From positions 682,001-746,000 of the forward strand of contig CP087206.1 of NCBI GenBank assembly GCA_020912385.1: a DNA stretch of 64,000 nucleotides, in the 5' to 3' direction. This document shows, piece by piece, positions 43,744 through 56,845 of this stretch. Each line of letters begins with the position of its first letter. Positions within the stretch are counted from its first letter, which is position 1. Below the pieces are notes generated by a model. It saw only the letters and a program-made list of their open reading frames with translations, did no database searches and was not told the DNA's origin. This DNA comes from Neofusicoccum parvum. Its lineage: Eukaryota > Ascomycota > Dothideomycetes > Botryosphaeriales > Botryosphaeriaceae. The translations under genes and the position numbers were made by a program.

Positions 43744-45068
43744 TTGATGTCTCCAAACGACGAAGGGTAGAAACTGAAATATAGTGTTATGTACTTCGCG
43801 AATTTAAAGGGCGCCACTGACGCTATTTACGAGTACGAGTGCGCATAAAAGAATCGGAAACTCCGGCGGGCTCGGAAACGAGCCGACTCGGGAGACATTG
43901 AATTTAGCCTAATGCTGAATGGAGCAAAGATGTTCAAAATTTATAGGCAAAGTACAGCCAGATCTGTTTCCCCGCCTTTTCCGGGGTAAGCGAGGTCCGG
44001 TGGTTACGTTATTCGGCTAGGTTCCTGCATTGCTCCGTATCGCGTCATCCTTGCTACAACAGACGGACCAAGAGCCTGCTTGAAGAACAGTATATCTTGG
44101 CTACATGTTGGCGAAGACGATTGTTCAAGTTTTTTGTTTAATTGATGACATCTCATATATTGGATCTCTAAAGACTCTTTGCATTCCGTGGAGTTTCCAC
44201 GATTTTGAAATCGTGTCCAAATTGAATGTGGTTGGAGTGAACAATCAACCACTGTAAATTCGTAAGAGTTAACCCCACGACAATGAATAAATAGTGAAGG
44301 CAACCTTACCACCACACGAAGTCGGAACGTCTTATTCGCCGTCAACACACAAGCATAGCAGTGGTCTGACGGATAACAACAACAACCTCTAAGGGTAAGA
44401 CTCCATATTCTGAAAGTAGCTTGGGGTGGATAATAACAACATGCGAGCCTGCGCATCTTAGCTGACCATATGCGCCTCCTGATGCAAGCCTTAACTTCCA
44501 TTCACTGCACGTGCAGCAGTTAAATCCAGCGGACTTGGACAGTAAATACCCCATGGAGCTTCAGTTCCCATTGTTGAAGATCCCTTCTAAATACACCATC
44601 ACTGTGATCAGTTCTACAACCTGAAGACCATCTAATATGCTTTCCTCAATGTTTACTGTAGTGGCGGGTTTACTGACTGTTCTTGTAGTAGATGCGATTG
44701 CTTCACTTTTTGCGCCTTGTCCGCCGTGAGAGGATACCTACCAGCTCCTGGCTGCTCGCTCAGACTTCGTCTCTGATCATCGTTTGGCTCCAATAATGCT
44801 GCCGATATGACTTTTCTCCGAAAGTTGCAAGTGACCAAAAACAGAGGTGCTGATTTCAACCAGCAGAAGCTGCTGATGCAAACCCTCATCGATCAATAGC
44901 AACAGTACGGGAGGTCAGCCTTCCGGAACGACTGCACATGATTTGGTTGGTTCACGGTTGTCATCGTGTCTCGTGGCTTTACTTCATGGGATCCTTGTGA
45001 TTGCGTCATCACCCAATGCATGGCATTACAACAATCCAAAAGGACTATACAATTACTTCATATTCTGT
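43744..45068. other. Intergenic, GH43 promoter and transporter 3' flank
   Basis: About 1.3 kb. TATAAA on the reverse strand at 43940-43945 is the likely GH43 promoter. The remainder is AT-richer without a supported gene. Confidence 0.45.
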
Positions 45069-46612
45069 CTATACTCTCTTTTTCATAACCATTCTCTTCA
45101 AGAAGTTACTTTTTGCTCCACCTATCCTCTCACCCCCAGTCTCGCTATCTGGCTGATCAGTCACCGGATCAACGCTATCCTCGGATTCCCTCTTTTCTGC
45201 AGCAATTCGCTCCATCTCCCCAATCTTCCATGCCCTCAGCAACCACATAAAGCCCGCAGCTCCCACGTACATGAATCCCGTGAAGATCTGGGCGCCGAGG
45301 TAATTACCATTGTTGCTGGCCGTGATTTGCAATGCAATAGCTTCGGAGAAGGTCGTCGGCAGAACGAGGACAATCCAGGTAATCGACAGCGCAGACGGAA
45401 GATCGGCAATCCCAATGGCCTCGGTAGTAACCGGCGCAACAACAGCCCAATAGGTGCCGGCAACCATGCCGACGACGAGGGCGAAGAAAATCATGACGCC
45501 ATAAGTCTTCGCAAAAATCCAAATGACAAGCGAGAACAGGCCGGCGAGGAAGGTCATGGTGGCAGCCATGTTCATACGGCCAACGTTGTCGCTGAAGTAT
45601 CCGATTGGCGGGCGGCCCAGGGCTTGACCGAGGTTGAGCACGGCGCCGATGACGGAGCCTTGGTGCGCCGACAGGCCGATGCCGCTCTGTGCGTAATTTG
45701 GTAGCGAGAACAGCAGAACGATGTAGCCCAGCATGCTGAGAAAACCAAAGCCCATGAGCAGCAGGAACTCAGGGCGGCGGAAGAGGCGGTAGTCGAAGGC
45801 CAGCTGGGAGGAGCCAATCTTCTTGTTGCGGTCCTTGACCAGGAGGGCGCAGATGGTGTTGACGGCGAAGGAGCAGATGCCCAGGATGCGGAAGGCCCAG
45901 CCCAGGCTGATGCGCTGGATCATGGCGTTCGTGGCCAGCGAGTACATCAAGCCGCCCAGCCCGGAGCCTGAGGCGGCGATGCCGTTGGCGAAACTGCGCC
46001 GCGTGGAGAACCACTGCGGCACCACGCCAACGGATCCAACGAAGAGAAAGCCCATACCCCAGCCGAAACACACGCCCTGGCTCAAGAAGAGCTGCCAAAT
46101 CTCTTTTGCGAAGGAGGCGCCGATCAAAGACAGCGTCTCAAAAAACACCCCAACAAGGAGAGTGACACGGGTTCCGAACCGGCGGGTGGTTATGGTAGCG
46201 AGCGGAGAGACGAAGAGCGCCTGCGAGATGGAAAGGCCGCCAACGAAAGCGAAGTCGAGACGGGTTGCGCCTGGGAAGACATTGTTGGACAGGTAATGGG
46301 CCAGGAAGACGCCGTAGCTCTGGAGGGAGGGGGAGTGAGTACATGTGCCGGAAATGGAGTGCGTGAAGAGACGCCTACGCTGTTCAAACCCCAGGTGTGC
46401 GCGTTGATCCAGAAGGTTGCGGCGCAGCACACCCATCCGTAGCCGCCGTCTGGAGGCACGTCGGCTGGGGGAGCCGAGGGCTGCTCTGGTTCGTCCAAAT
46501 GCCTCTGCGGCTCGTCCAGATTCTTCTCCGGGTCCTCATTCTTCTCGGAGACGGTGGCAGGAGAAGGATCGCGGGTCCGCGACGCATCTCCCGAGACGCG
46601 CAGAGCAGCCAT
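45069..46612 (-). CDS. MFS monocarboxylate-type transporter
   Basis: Two exons (46612-46379, 46319-45069), 494 residues. After an acidic cytosolic N-terminus (about 1-50), the family signature DGGYGWVCCAATFWINAHTWG occupies helix 1. The exon junction falls in the NS/SYGVF part of the monocarboxylate transporter motif. Twelve hydrophobic helices follow, with a loop KDRNKKIG between helices 6 and 7, and a basic C-terminus. Fungal members import monocarboxylates, riboflavin or related small acids at the plasma membrane; the substrate here is not predictable. It is divergent from the LIM-domain gene across 624 bases of GC-rich DNA. Confidence 0.9.
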
Positions 46613-47236
46613 GGCGGGCGAGAGGGAGCGGTCGCAGGCGCTCCGGCTCCATGGCGGCGACGACGGCTAAGGTCGTTCTTTTAGTCACTGGTGGACTGGC
46701 GGGCTCGGGAATAAGAGCGCAATGCCGCTTTGCCGCCGCCTCGCGTGGATCGTCCTTTGATCCTCCCGCCGACCCCACACGTCCAAGAGCGGCATCATCG
46801 GCGCAGCATCACGCGGCGGCCGTGGGCGAGGCGGACGGCCGCGGCGGCGCCAGGCATGACGCAGTGCGGCTGAGAGACCGGGAAGGTTGAGCTTGCTGGG
46901 CCTGGCGGCGGCGTGACAGCGCGGGGCGGGAAGGGATGCGGCGGCTGCGGGCGTGGTTGGTTGCTGCGACGACCCCAGCACAACACCACCTCACTCCGCC
47001 TTGGCACGCACCTATCGCCAGCATCGACGTCCCCGCCCTTCCCCAGCTCCCTCCCTCCACGTATCCCTCCATTCGCTCGCTTGACCGCTCCAATCCCTAT
47101 CCTCCCCCGACTCACCCTCCGCCCGTCGCCAGCAACGCCCGTCCACGCCGCATCCGCCGCCGTCACCTGTGCCACCGCCCGCCATCCCAGACGCGTCGCG
47201 CACCCGAGCCCAGCATTCCAGCCAAGCTCGCCCAGC
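46613..47236. promoter_or_regulatory. Divergent promoter of MCT-type transporter and LIM gene
   Basis: 624 bases, GC-rich, with C/T-rich tracts upstream of the LIM gene (47030-47130) typical of constitutively expressed fungal genes. No TATA box seen. Confidence 0.4.
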
Positions 47237-50037
47237 ATGCTGTCGCGCTCGCGCAGTAAGGACAAGGGCAGCAGCATCCCCGGGCCCACCTACATGGACA
47301 ATGATCAGGTTGGTGAGTACTCCTCATTCCATCCGAGAGACATCGCATCCGTGCCAGCACTGTGCCAACCACTGCTTGACCAGGCAACTTCCTCAGCAAC
47401 CTCCGCGGCTCCCGCCCTGCTCGCCCAAATGGCTCGCGACCGCTGCCTCCCACGAACCTGGGCTCCATGCGCTCCAGGACATACGGCGCCTCGACTCCTG
47501 AGCCGCAAGAACCGCCAACCTTGACTCCGCCCCGGTCGCAACCTCCCAGATCCAACAGTGCTCTATCGCACCGCGACATGTTCACGCCGTCTACTGGCAG
47601 CAAGGGCTCGCTCCGCGAGAGACTGGCTCCGCGCGCCTCCTCCAGCTTGGGTCGGCCCCTTGTGCGGGACCCCTTCTCCCGCTCATCCTCCCGGAACTCG
47701 CACGTCCAGGACCCAGCCACCATTGAGCGATCAAGCTCGAGGACATCTACACGTTCAACGAGCGACGAGCACCGCCGCGCATACAGGGAGAGCGGCTATC
47801 GGTGGATGGAACGCCAGGAGGCACAGTCACTCAGGAAGGCACTGGAGGACATGGACATACAGGAAGAGAAGAAGGTTTTCACGGCAGCTCAGGATGAGGC
47901 GGCCGAGCTGGTCTGGAAGCACCAGAATCCCAGTGCTGCCATTCGGAACCCGGACGCGCCCTACGAGTACACGGCCCATCTCAAGAAAGGGAGCCACGCC
48001 CGAGCTCAGAGCTATGACGCCCCCTCGCCTCAATCGAGCGCGAGCGGTCGCAACAGCTCGCTCAGCAGCCGCGGCTCCAGCTCCTCTTCCGTAAAAGCTC
48101 ACAACACCGTGATCGCCGAAAAGGACAACAGAATCAAGTCCAAAAAGGAAGTAGCCGCGCAACCCAAGTCCATGGAGCCGGCTATGCAGTCCCCCACCAA
48201 GGGCCATGTCTCGTTCGACCTCCACCATTCCCGACGTCGCAGCAGCGGTTCTAAGAGAAAACCTAGTGGCAGCCTGTTCCAGAATCCCAATGACAAGATT
48301 TATGAGGAGCCCGAGGAGACCGCTCCCGCCCAGCCCGAGGAGCAGAAACCTGCGCCGCCGTCGCCTTCGAAACTGCCAATCCACACCCGCAGGAACCCCT
48401 TTTCGCGCATTCAGTTCGGACGCGACAATCTGAACCGATCAAGCACCGATTCACAAGTCAGCACGATGAAAAGGTTTGACAGGTTCGAGATTCACAGGAA
48501 TCCGCCTTCGCAATCGCGGAACCCTGCTTACACTTCCAATGAGAATGCGCCCGTGACTCCGACGCAGGCCGAGACTCCACCTGCAGCCGACTCCCCGGTG
48601 GAGTCGCCCGTCAAGATGAAAGATGGCAAGGAGATTCGGGCTGATGACATCCGAGCAGCCACTAGCATGAGACTCAGCGACCGGAGCGCTAAGTTGCCCA
48701 CTCCGACCATGGTCAGCGACAGCCCTGGACGCCCTATCGTCAGCTTTCAAAGGGACTACAAGCCTAAAGAGATTGAGCTCAAGGAGGAGCAGTCAAAGGC
48801 TCTCCCTGACACGCGCAATCAGCCAAAGAGCTACCCTCCAAGCCCACCCAAGAGTTCAAGTGCCCCAGTTGTCCCGACTATCAACATGCCCGATAAGCCC
48901 TTCGGCCAACAGCGCTCCGCAGCGCCTCCCATTCCGGTTATCAATGTTCCTGATGATCCTCCGCGTGCAAGGCCCCAGAGCTCAGCAGCTCCGCCGATTC
49001 CCACCATCGCAGTGTCCGATGGTCCGTCCATCCCTACCATCAACGTACCCGACATGCCGAGCATCAATGTCTCTTCTGTGCCCGACAACTCAACGCGTCC
49101 GCTCCCCACGATCAACGCGCCATCATCAGGTCCCACCAGGCCTCTTCCTGATCCCAAAACAGTATCCAAGAGCCGCCCCTTCGGCCGTCCCGTGCCTCGC
49201 CACGCTAACACCGCTCCATCGTCGCTGCCAAACACCCACTGGACACCCTCGGGCGGCGCACGCTCATCTGCTCTCTGTGAAGCCTGCGCGCTCCCCATTG
49301 CCGGCCGCATCGTGAGCGCAGCGGGCGCGCGTTTCCACCCGGAGTGCTTCCGCTGCTACCACTGCGGCGAGGCGCTCGAGTGCGTGGCTTTCTACCCCGA
49401 GCCCGAGGCCAAGCGCACGGAGCGCGTCAACCGCATCATGCGGCGCCGGAATGGCGAGGACGTGGAGGCTGTGGAAGGCTGCAGCGAGGAAGACGACGGC
49501 GACGAGGGACCGCGGTTCTACTGCCATCTGGACTACCACGAGTTCTTCAGCCCGCGGTGCAAGAGCTGCAAGACGCCGATCGAGGGAGAGGTCATCGTGG
49601 CGTGCGGGGCGGAGTGGCACGTCGGGCACTTTTTCTGCGCCGAGTGTGGAGATGTGAGTATTCCGTAAACCCAAGGTTGCTGGCATGTTACTGACGAGGC
49701 TTGCAGCCTTTCGATTCCTCCATGCCGTTCGTGGAGAAGGATGGCTACGCTTGGTGCGTCAATTGCCACACGAACCGCTACTCGACCAAGTGCAAGAAGT
49801 GCCGCAAGCCGGTCACCGAGACCGTGCTCAAGGCCCTCGGCTTCGAGTGGCATCCTAACTGCTTTGTCTGCACGGTGAGTAAACGATGCTAAGGACTATT
49901 TGGAAGGTGTGCGTTGTGCTGATGTTTCCGTCCCACAGGAGTGCTCAGGCGAATTCATAGACGGCAGGTACTTCCTCCGCGGCGAGGAGAAGAACCCCGT
50001 CTGTGTCAAGTGCGAAGAGAGGAGGCTGAAGGCTTGA
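47237..50037 (+). CDS. Paxillin-like protein with three LIM domains
   Basis: Four exons (47237-47312, 47384-49653, 49707-49874, 49939-50037), 870 residues. Residues 1-650 are disordered: Ser/Pro/Arg-rich, with repeated PTIN(V/M)P segments (about 530-620) and many kinase-like Ser/Thr-Pro sites. Three LIM zinc modules fill the C-terminus: LIM1 about 657-745 (CEAC..HPEC..CYHC), LIM2 about 751-808 (CKSC..HVGHFFCAEC..CVNC) and LIM3 about 811-870 (CKKC..HPNCFVCTEC..CVKC). LIM1 is stretched by an acidic insertion (EDVEAVEGCSEEDDGDEG). The layout matches fungal Pxl1/paxillin-type proteins, which act at actin-rich sites of polarised growth and septation. The start was chosen at the first ATG of the open frame joined to exon 2 by a GTGAGT..CAG intron. 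Confidence 0.92.
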
Positions 50038-51443
50038 AATGTTGGTATGAAGGCTGACGGTTGGTGATGACGACGGATCTCATGGTTTTGATTCTACAAC
50101 TGTTTTCCACACTTTTGGTACTTCTTCGCTCTATTGTTTTTCTTATGGGTTCGCTCGTTTTTTGGTCGTCGTCTTGTAATTTTGCATTGCGTACTGCATT
50201 GCCGCCTGATTTGTATCCTTTTCCGTTTTTTCTGGGTTCATGTCTCTTGTATAGCGGGCGCCGGTACCGGTGTTGATGCGTGGGCGGAGGTGGGGAGTTG
50301 GTTCTTGCTTGGTTTATCTCTTCGCGGCGCATGATGTGCATGTGCATATGCATTAGAAAGAATAATCATGTGAAATGGACTCTTGCATATCAGTCGCTGA
50401 CCCGTGCCGTTCTGTCCTGGCTCGCGCCGCGTGACTCGTTGGCCGCTTGGCTTGTCGGGCTGCTTTAAAGCGGCGGTCCTCTTGCGGCAGACCCCGATTC
50501 TTGCTTCGACAACAACATCTGGACATGGGGGATTTTTCTACATTCGACTTCTCTTGCAACGGCCTCGGCTTTCGTGGGGAGCCGGAGGAAGAGAGTGTCC
50601 ACTGAGATGGCGGGCTGGAAACACATTTGTAGCAAATGGTGCTGTGCGGCAACAGTTGCATGCTATGATGCTCACCATGGTGTGGCAATGCTGTGGAGCA
50701 GCATTCCCGCGGTTTGATGGTGAGTATCGGTGCTTGACTGTCTAGTGGGGTTTGGCCAGGAGCGCGGTGTGGAAGCTGAGGCAGGGGAAGCAGGCGACCT
50801 CGGCTTGGTTGAGGTTGCAAGGTGACGAACCCTCTAGTTCGACATTATGTTCGGCGGCGTTGCTGCTTACTTGTTTTGTTAGTTGCTTCAATGGGAATGA
50901 CTGAGGGTGATAGTGCTTTTAAGAGGAGTTGATTGGCGAAGAGTAGTAGAGACACCAGCTATAGCTTGTAGCAAGCGTTGCTGAAAGGATTTTAAGGCAA
51001 AGTTTCAGATGCTCTGTTAGTCAGTATATGGGCTCTTATAGAACATTAAAAGCCTTGTTTTGATCAGTCTGTGGCCTGCTTCGTTGACCAAGACAGCATG
51101 ATCTGAGCGGTTACGAGCTGGTGGGATGAGCTCAACCCGATTTGAGGCTTTGAAGCGCCCTCGTTCTCTCCATGTATCGCCTACCATGAATCTCAGTCTG
51201 ACCGAGACTCCTGTAATTCTCAGCCTATCATCTTCGAGTACGTGCTGCCGCCGCCATGCGTGGCTTACAGGACTTTCTACAAGTCTGATTGGCTGCCCCC
51301 GCATACCCCGGTCAGCTGAAATTTGGGGCTGAGTCCAACCTCTTTTCTTCAGTCAGAACTTCGCAGCCTTGCGCAACATAATCCAAACCAAGTGAATTTC
51401 TGCTACCAAACGACAACCGATACGATGGCTGGGCTATTCTAAG
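50038..51443. other. Intergenic region before the NLR gene
   Basis: 1.4 kb. The T-rich first 300 bases are probably the LIM gene 3' end. The rest has only short chance ORFs. Confidence 0.45.
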
Positions 51444-54400
51444 ATGGGTTCTCGAAATTACAAGAATTTCCGGCTGCAAGGAATACCTGACACCATCCGG
51501 GACCGCAGCGACCTTCGACAACTCGTCCGGGAGATCTTGAACATCGATGTCGGAACAAACGTAACTGTCCACTCTCTTGCTTCCAGCCCCATCGCACAGA
51601 ACACCAAGGTAGCAACTCTGAGCTTCGATCCTATCCCCTCTGCATTCTCTGGGAATGTCTCATCGCAGTGGAGATTCCCAATTCCAACCCCGGAAGGCTT
51701 TGATGAGGGAGTGGTTTTTAGACAAAGAAACGTGGTCTTCGATACCCATTTCCAAGGACTTACGCCTCTACACCACCAACAAGACCATGATTGCTCGATC
51801 GAGTGAGTTTACATACATAAATTTTTTTTCGTCAAGGGGTTCAATGTATTAATATTGTCTAGCCTGATAGCCGTGTCTGGCCTTGGGGGCCATGCATTCG
51901 GCTCGTTCAAAGAGAGAGACGGTCCATTCATGTGGCTACGTGATGCCCTTCCTTTTGACCTACTGAATGTAAGGATTCTTATCTATGGATATGATACTCA
52001 ACTTCAAGGCAGTAGCTCTTTCCAGAGCTTAACAGATCTTGGGAGAGGGCTTCAAATAGTCCTTAAAGGCATGAAGACCGATATCTCAGCCAAAAATCGC
52101 CAGACCCTCTTTCTTGGTCATAGCCTCGGTGGTCTCATCATCAAAGAGGTACGCCATTCATGCCGAGCTCTCCTCAAATTGACATTAACGTAAAAGAAGG
52201 CAGTCATCATGATGAAATCCACGGACGATGACGTGGATCGAGATATTCTCAGCTCAACTTCGGCTTTCTTGTTCTTCGGCGTCCCCCATCAGGGCATGGC
52301 TATGAAATTTCTCGTACCTCTTGTAAAAGACCAACCTAACCGGGCATTGGTTGAGTCCCTGGATACAAATTCGTCACTACTTTGGCGGCAGCAACGGGAG
52401 TTTCCGCTTGCTTTAGGCAGCAACGAACCACAAGTCGTGTCATTCTTCGAGACAAAGCAGTCTCCAACTGCAGAATTTGTAAGCGCCTTTGGTCAAGATT
52501 CAAAATCTCGCTAACGTCCCTTTTACTAGGTTGACGACAGCTGGAGACTCTCGGGTCCGTTGGAGAGGTTGGTTGATCCGGCTTCAGCAACTTACGGCAG
52601 CAAATCTCAGCATCCAATTGACCGCACACATTCGGAATTGGTCAAGTTTGATGGAGACTTTGACAGGAGTTATCGCACTTTACTCGTTGTTTTGTGGCAA
52701 TTGAAACAGCACATGGCGCGGATGGCACCCCAATCAGCAACGGAGGTGCCCTACAGCAGTTAGTACAATGGCAGAATAAAGTTTGAATGTTGACTTACAA
52801 TGAATAGCGCCTGATCTCTCACAAAGACAAATCGGTATGGTTCACTTCTCCACATTCCACCCCTCTCCTCCACCGAGAAAGAAAGAAGAAGAAGGAAAAA
52901 ACGCTCTTCTGACCACTACCAAAAGATTGCCTGCAGTCTCTAGCATTCAAAGAGCAAAACCTCCGACAAGATGATATTATTCCAGCAACAGATACGTGTG
53001 ATTGGATCTTTGACGACCTCCAGTACGCCTCTTGGCTAAGAGCTACCCGTGGGCTGTTCTGGATCAAGGGAAATCCTGGAGTTGGCAAATCTACAGTCAT
53101 GAGGCATGCTGCGGAAACCATGCATAAGGTAGCCACAAAAGAGCTTGTCGCATCCTTCTTCATTCATGGTAGAGGCGTTCCGCTTCAGAAAACACTCGTC
53201 GGGCTCTATAGAGCGCTTTTAAGTGCTCTACTCGGTCACTTCCCGGATCACATTTCCCAGCTCACTAAGCGATTTGAGGAAAAAGAGAGGCAATTCGGGT
53301 CTTACGAGAGGCAGAAATGGGAATGGAATGAGCCTGAGCTGCAGAAATTCCTGTTTTCATTTCTTCTCAAGGCCTCAACATCTCGGCATGTTGTTATCTA
53401 CATCGACGCCCTTGACGAATGTGGGGCGGAGACAGCCCAGAAGCTTTTGGCCTACCTGAGGCAACTGATTGCTTCTGCCGAGCAACAGGGTTCTCATGTC
53501 AGAATCTGCTTTTCGTCCAGACACTACCCAATCTTAGGCTTGGAGAACGTTCCCACTATCTATGTTGAGGATCGGAATGATCAAGACATTCGTCGCGTTG
53601 TCAGAAACGGCCTACAAGACATCGATCCAAGCAAGAGACACCAAATCGAGAACGAGATAGTTGCTAAAGCTCAAGGGGGATTTCAATGGGCGGTACTTGT
53701 CCTTGACAAGGCTGTTCAGCTGAACCGGAGAGGAATCAACGCGCAGACCATTCATGAGGAAATCTCCGCCATACCGGCCGAATTAAATCGGCTTTACTCA
53801 GACCTTCTCAACATTTCGGATGCCAACGAACGACAACAGACCAAAAAACTTTTTCAATGGGTGCTTTGTGCGCAAAGGCCTTTGAAGATCGAAGAACTTC
53901 GTGAAGCCCTGGCCATTGACGCAGACGCGGCGTACACGTCAATTACCGACTTGAGGGCTAACAGAGACTACTGTGACTCTGTCCCAGATGCAGAGAGACG
54001 AATCAAGGATCTTTCGAGAGGTCTTATCGAGATCAGAGAGCGGAAAGTCCTCGCAATGGTTGTGTGGGATGAGAACGCCATTCGTGAGGCTCAGTTCATT
54101 CACCAGTCTGTAGCCGACTTCCTAATCAGGAATGGCCAGACTGCCCAAGACTTGTTTGCAAGTGCGCAAACTCCCCTCGGAATAGGACATTCTGAGATAT
54201 CGAGGTCTTGTTCTCTTTACCTCGGGCTTGACGAGATTTTGGGTGCCGCAGAGCGTTCTTGGTATTACTTCAAGGACGAGTTTCCATTGGCATCATATGC
54301 GGCAGACTATATGCTTCAGCATCTCCAAATTGCGGAACAAGAAGGTTTTCCACAACTGACAGCTCTCAACCGTCTTCAGTATTGGACCGATGGCGACGGA

Positions 54401-56149
54401 ACATTCGACAAAACCTTACAGCTTTGGAACACGCTTACAGAAGGCTCGAAATCATTCGTCCCTTACTGTGTTAAAAACTCCAATATTTGGCATTTCATGT
54501 CTTTTTTTGGGGTACCCAGCGCTGTGAGAATGCTACTGCAACATTCTACTGCCTGGATTGATCAAGCGGATCAAAAGGGAAACACGCCACTTCTCTTAGC
54601 AATCCAGAACAAGAATGCTGCGGTAGCTCTCCAACTGATTGCCAGTCGTGCGGGAGCTGGTATTCAGGGTGACTACCAGCCTCCCTCTAGACGGCTGTGG
54701 CACAATAAGTCCATTAATTTGGACGCTGAAAACCATCGTGGTGAAACCCCAATGAGCCTTGCGATAGCAAGTGATGCCCAACAAGTCATAAAAACGCTGG
54801 TTCATGAGGGAGCAACGCTGCATGGGGTGCACCGACCATCATCCTCAGCTCTCTGTCATGCAATTCTTACCGAGGACGAGGACCTTCTCAACCAGATCTT
54901 CGAGAAGAAGATAGATCTAAGAGACAGCCTCGCCTACGCTATTGGGATTCATCCCCTCACGAATGGAATTCTGAAGATCGTGCGAAAACTTCTCAACGTC
55001 ATAGACAAGGTTAATTCTACCTTTCCCATAGGAACAGCCGTACAGAACGACTGCCGCGACCTAGTAGAGCTTCTTCTAGATCACCAGGCTCCATCTGATG
55101 GGATAAGCCACCCAGACACTTCGGCACTCTGCTACTCAATCCGAATACAGGACGAGAAAATCCTCCAGAAGCTTATTGAGAGTCACGTAGACATGACTGG
55201 CGCTCTCGATTACGCTTTGGAAATAACTGCACCCAGACGAATGGATGGCAAATCAAGGAAAGTGTGGAGGCTTCTTGTTGATCATGCCAACGTCTCGTAC
55301 CGAACCCTTCACCGCGCCGTAGAACTCGGTCTGAAAGACCTGGTAGAAGTACTTTTGGAGCACAACGTTTCCCCGAATCCATCAGAGACTGATGAAGCGC
55401 TCAAAGACACCCCATTGCTCATTGCCATTCGTAGCAGGAGTGTGGAGCTTGTGCAGACTTTAGTCACGTACCGCGATTTGGAGGTAAACACAGCCATAGC
55501 ACACCTACTCGACTTCGAAAAACGCAACAAAGAAGGATACGCCATTGAAGTGGATGAAGCAGATGTGGAACTCGTCAGGCTACTCATCCACCACCCAAAA
55601 TCTAATGTCAACAAGAAATTACCCACGAATAAAGGGAGCAGAAAGATGTCTATGCTTACTGCAGCGGTGTACTACTGTCGAGCACGTAGCGTCGAGTTAT
55701 TATTGGAATCCGACAGGACTAACGTAGATTATCGGACCAGTTGCTTTCCATTACTCCCTTACCAGAACGCGCCTGATTATTTCAAGAATCAACATCCGTC
55801 TTCTCGGGAGATCAAATATCTGCTCCAAACTTTCCTCGCCGAGCTGGAATTTCAAAAAGAAATACGGGATGTGGCACCACTGGTGATCAACATGGGTCTG
55901 AGACAGTCTGAAACGATGACGAAGATCGTATCGATGTTGCTAGAGACCGGCAAGATTAGCGAGACTTCCATCATAGATGCTTACTTCGTTGCTCTGTCTT
56001 TGGGATGTACGGAAGTGATGGGACTCCTTCGAAACTCGGTTTCTTCGGGTCGACAACTTTATCAAGGGGGGCAAGGTCGGGGGGAATACGAGATCTGGAT
56101 TGGTTCCGCTCCGGATTCAGAATTGTCGTCTCCTACTATGGATTCCTGA
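51444..56149 (+). CDS. Fungal NLR: alpha/beta hydrolase, NACHT, ankyrin repeats
   Basis: Six exons (51444-51802, 51863-52148, 52200-52478, 52530-52758, 52808-52834, 52926-56149), 1467 residues; exon 5 is only 27 bases. Residues about 120-375 are a SesB/PGAP1-like alpha/beta hydrolase: LIAVSGLGGHAFGSF, nucleophile in GHSLGG (about 205-210) and FFGVPHQG. The linker DCLQSLAFKEQN is the usual entry to the NACHT NTPase: Walker A GNPGVGKST (about 442-450) and Walker B VVIYIDALDEC (about 549-559), then winged-helix-like segments. From about 940 to the end are irregular ankyrin-type repeats (GNTPLLLAIQ, GETPMSLAIA, DTPLLIAIR). Such STAND proteins sense non-self or cell damage and control programmed death in fungi. 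The ankyrin units are divergent and not near-identical, so this copy seems not to be under repeat-shuffling diversification. Stop at 56147-56149. Confidence 0.93.
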
Positions 56150-56845
56150 GGCACTCAGCAGCTTTCGGTTCGCCTTTACGCACAAGCTTTCGCAGATTCC
56201 ATCATCAAAAAAGGCCATTACGCCTTGGATCCCACTGATCCGAGAGGTCACGGAGCCAGAATTCACAGAAAATTTGTGAACATTGAGAGTAAGGAAGGAT
56301 TTCGTGCTATCAGTCCTACCGCATGCCGGCTTACCCCCACCTCCGCGACTCCCGAGCCCGCCGCGACTCTCATCCCGAGACACGGAAGCGCTGCCCGCGT
56401 ATTCGGGCCCGACGGAGTGCTGCCTCGCTAGATTCGGGCTGAGCAGTCCGCGCTAACCCGCTGGCCAGCGAATCCTTCGGCCCCCAACCAACGGCGTCCC
56501 GCACCGTCTGCGCACTATCGCGGCTGCCTGGCCGCCTGCCAGCACCGCGTCTGGCTCGAGTGGGCGAACGGGATACACGGTAGACGGAGCGCCGTCGGGG
56601 AGCTGAGACGGGAGGATTGGGGGTGCAGCACTGTTGGTACTGGGGAAGGGAAGGAAGGATATAAAAGGCGCTGCCGTCAACGGCGTCTCAATTTCCAGAC
56701 ACCAAGCCTTCAAGATCACCAAAGCTTAGCAGAACCAAGCTTCTCAGAACCAAAGCCTCCTGAATCCATTGCTACCAACCCTCAAGAACGCCATCCTACC
56801 TTCACTCCACCTCCACAACCAACAACCCCAACTACTCCAACCACA
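56150..56845. promoter_or_regulatory. FAD monooxygenase promoter and leader
   Basis: About 700 bases. TATAAAA at 56660-56666 is a strong TATA box, 180 bases before the ATG. The leader between them is C/A-rich, with near-repeats of AGAACCAAGC (about 56710-56755), typical of well-expressed fungal genes. Confidence 0.6.

Noticed and set aside
49000..49300. Reverse ORF rich in Gly/Met opposite the LIM protein
   Set aside because: Antisense of the PTINVP repeats.
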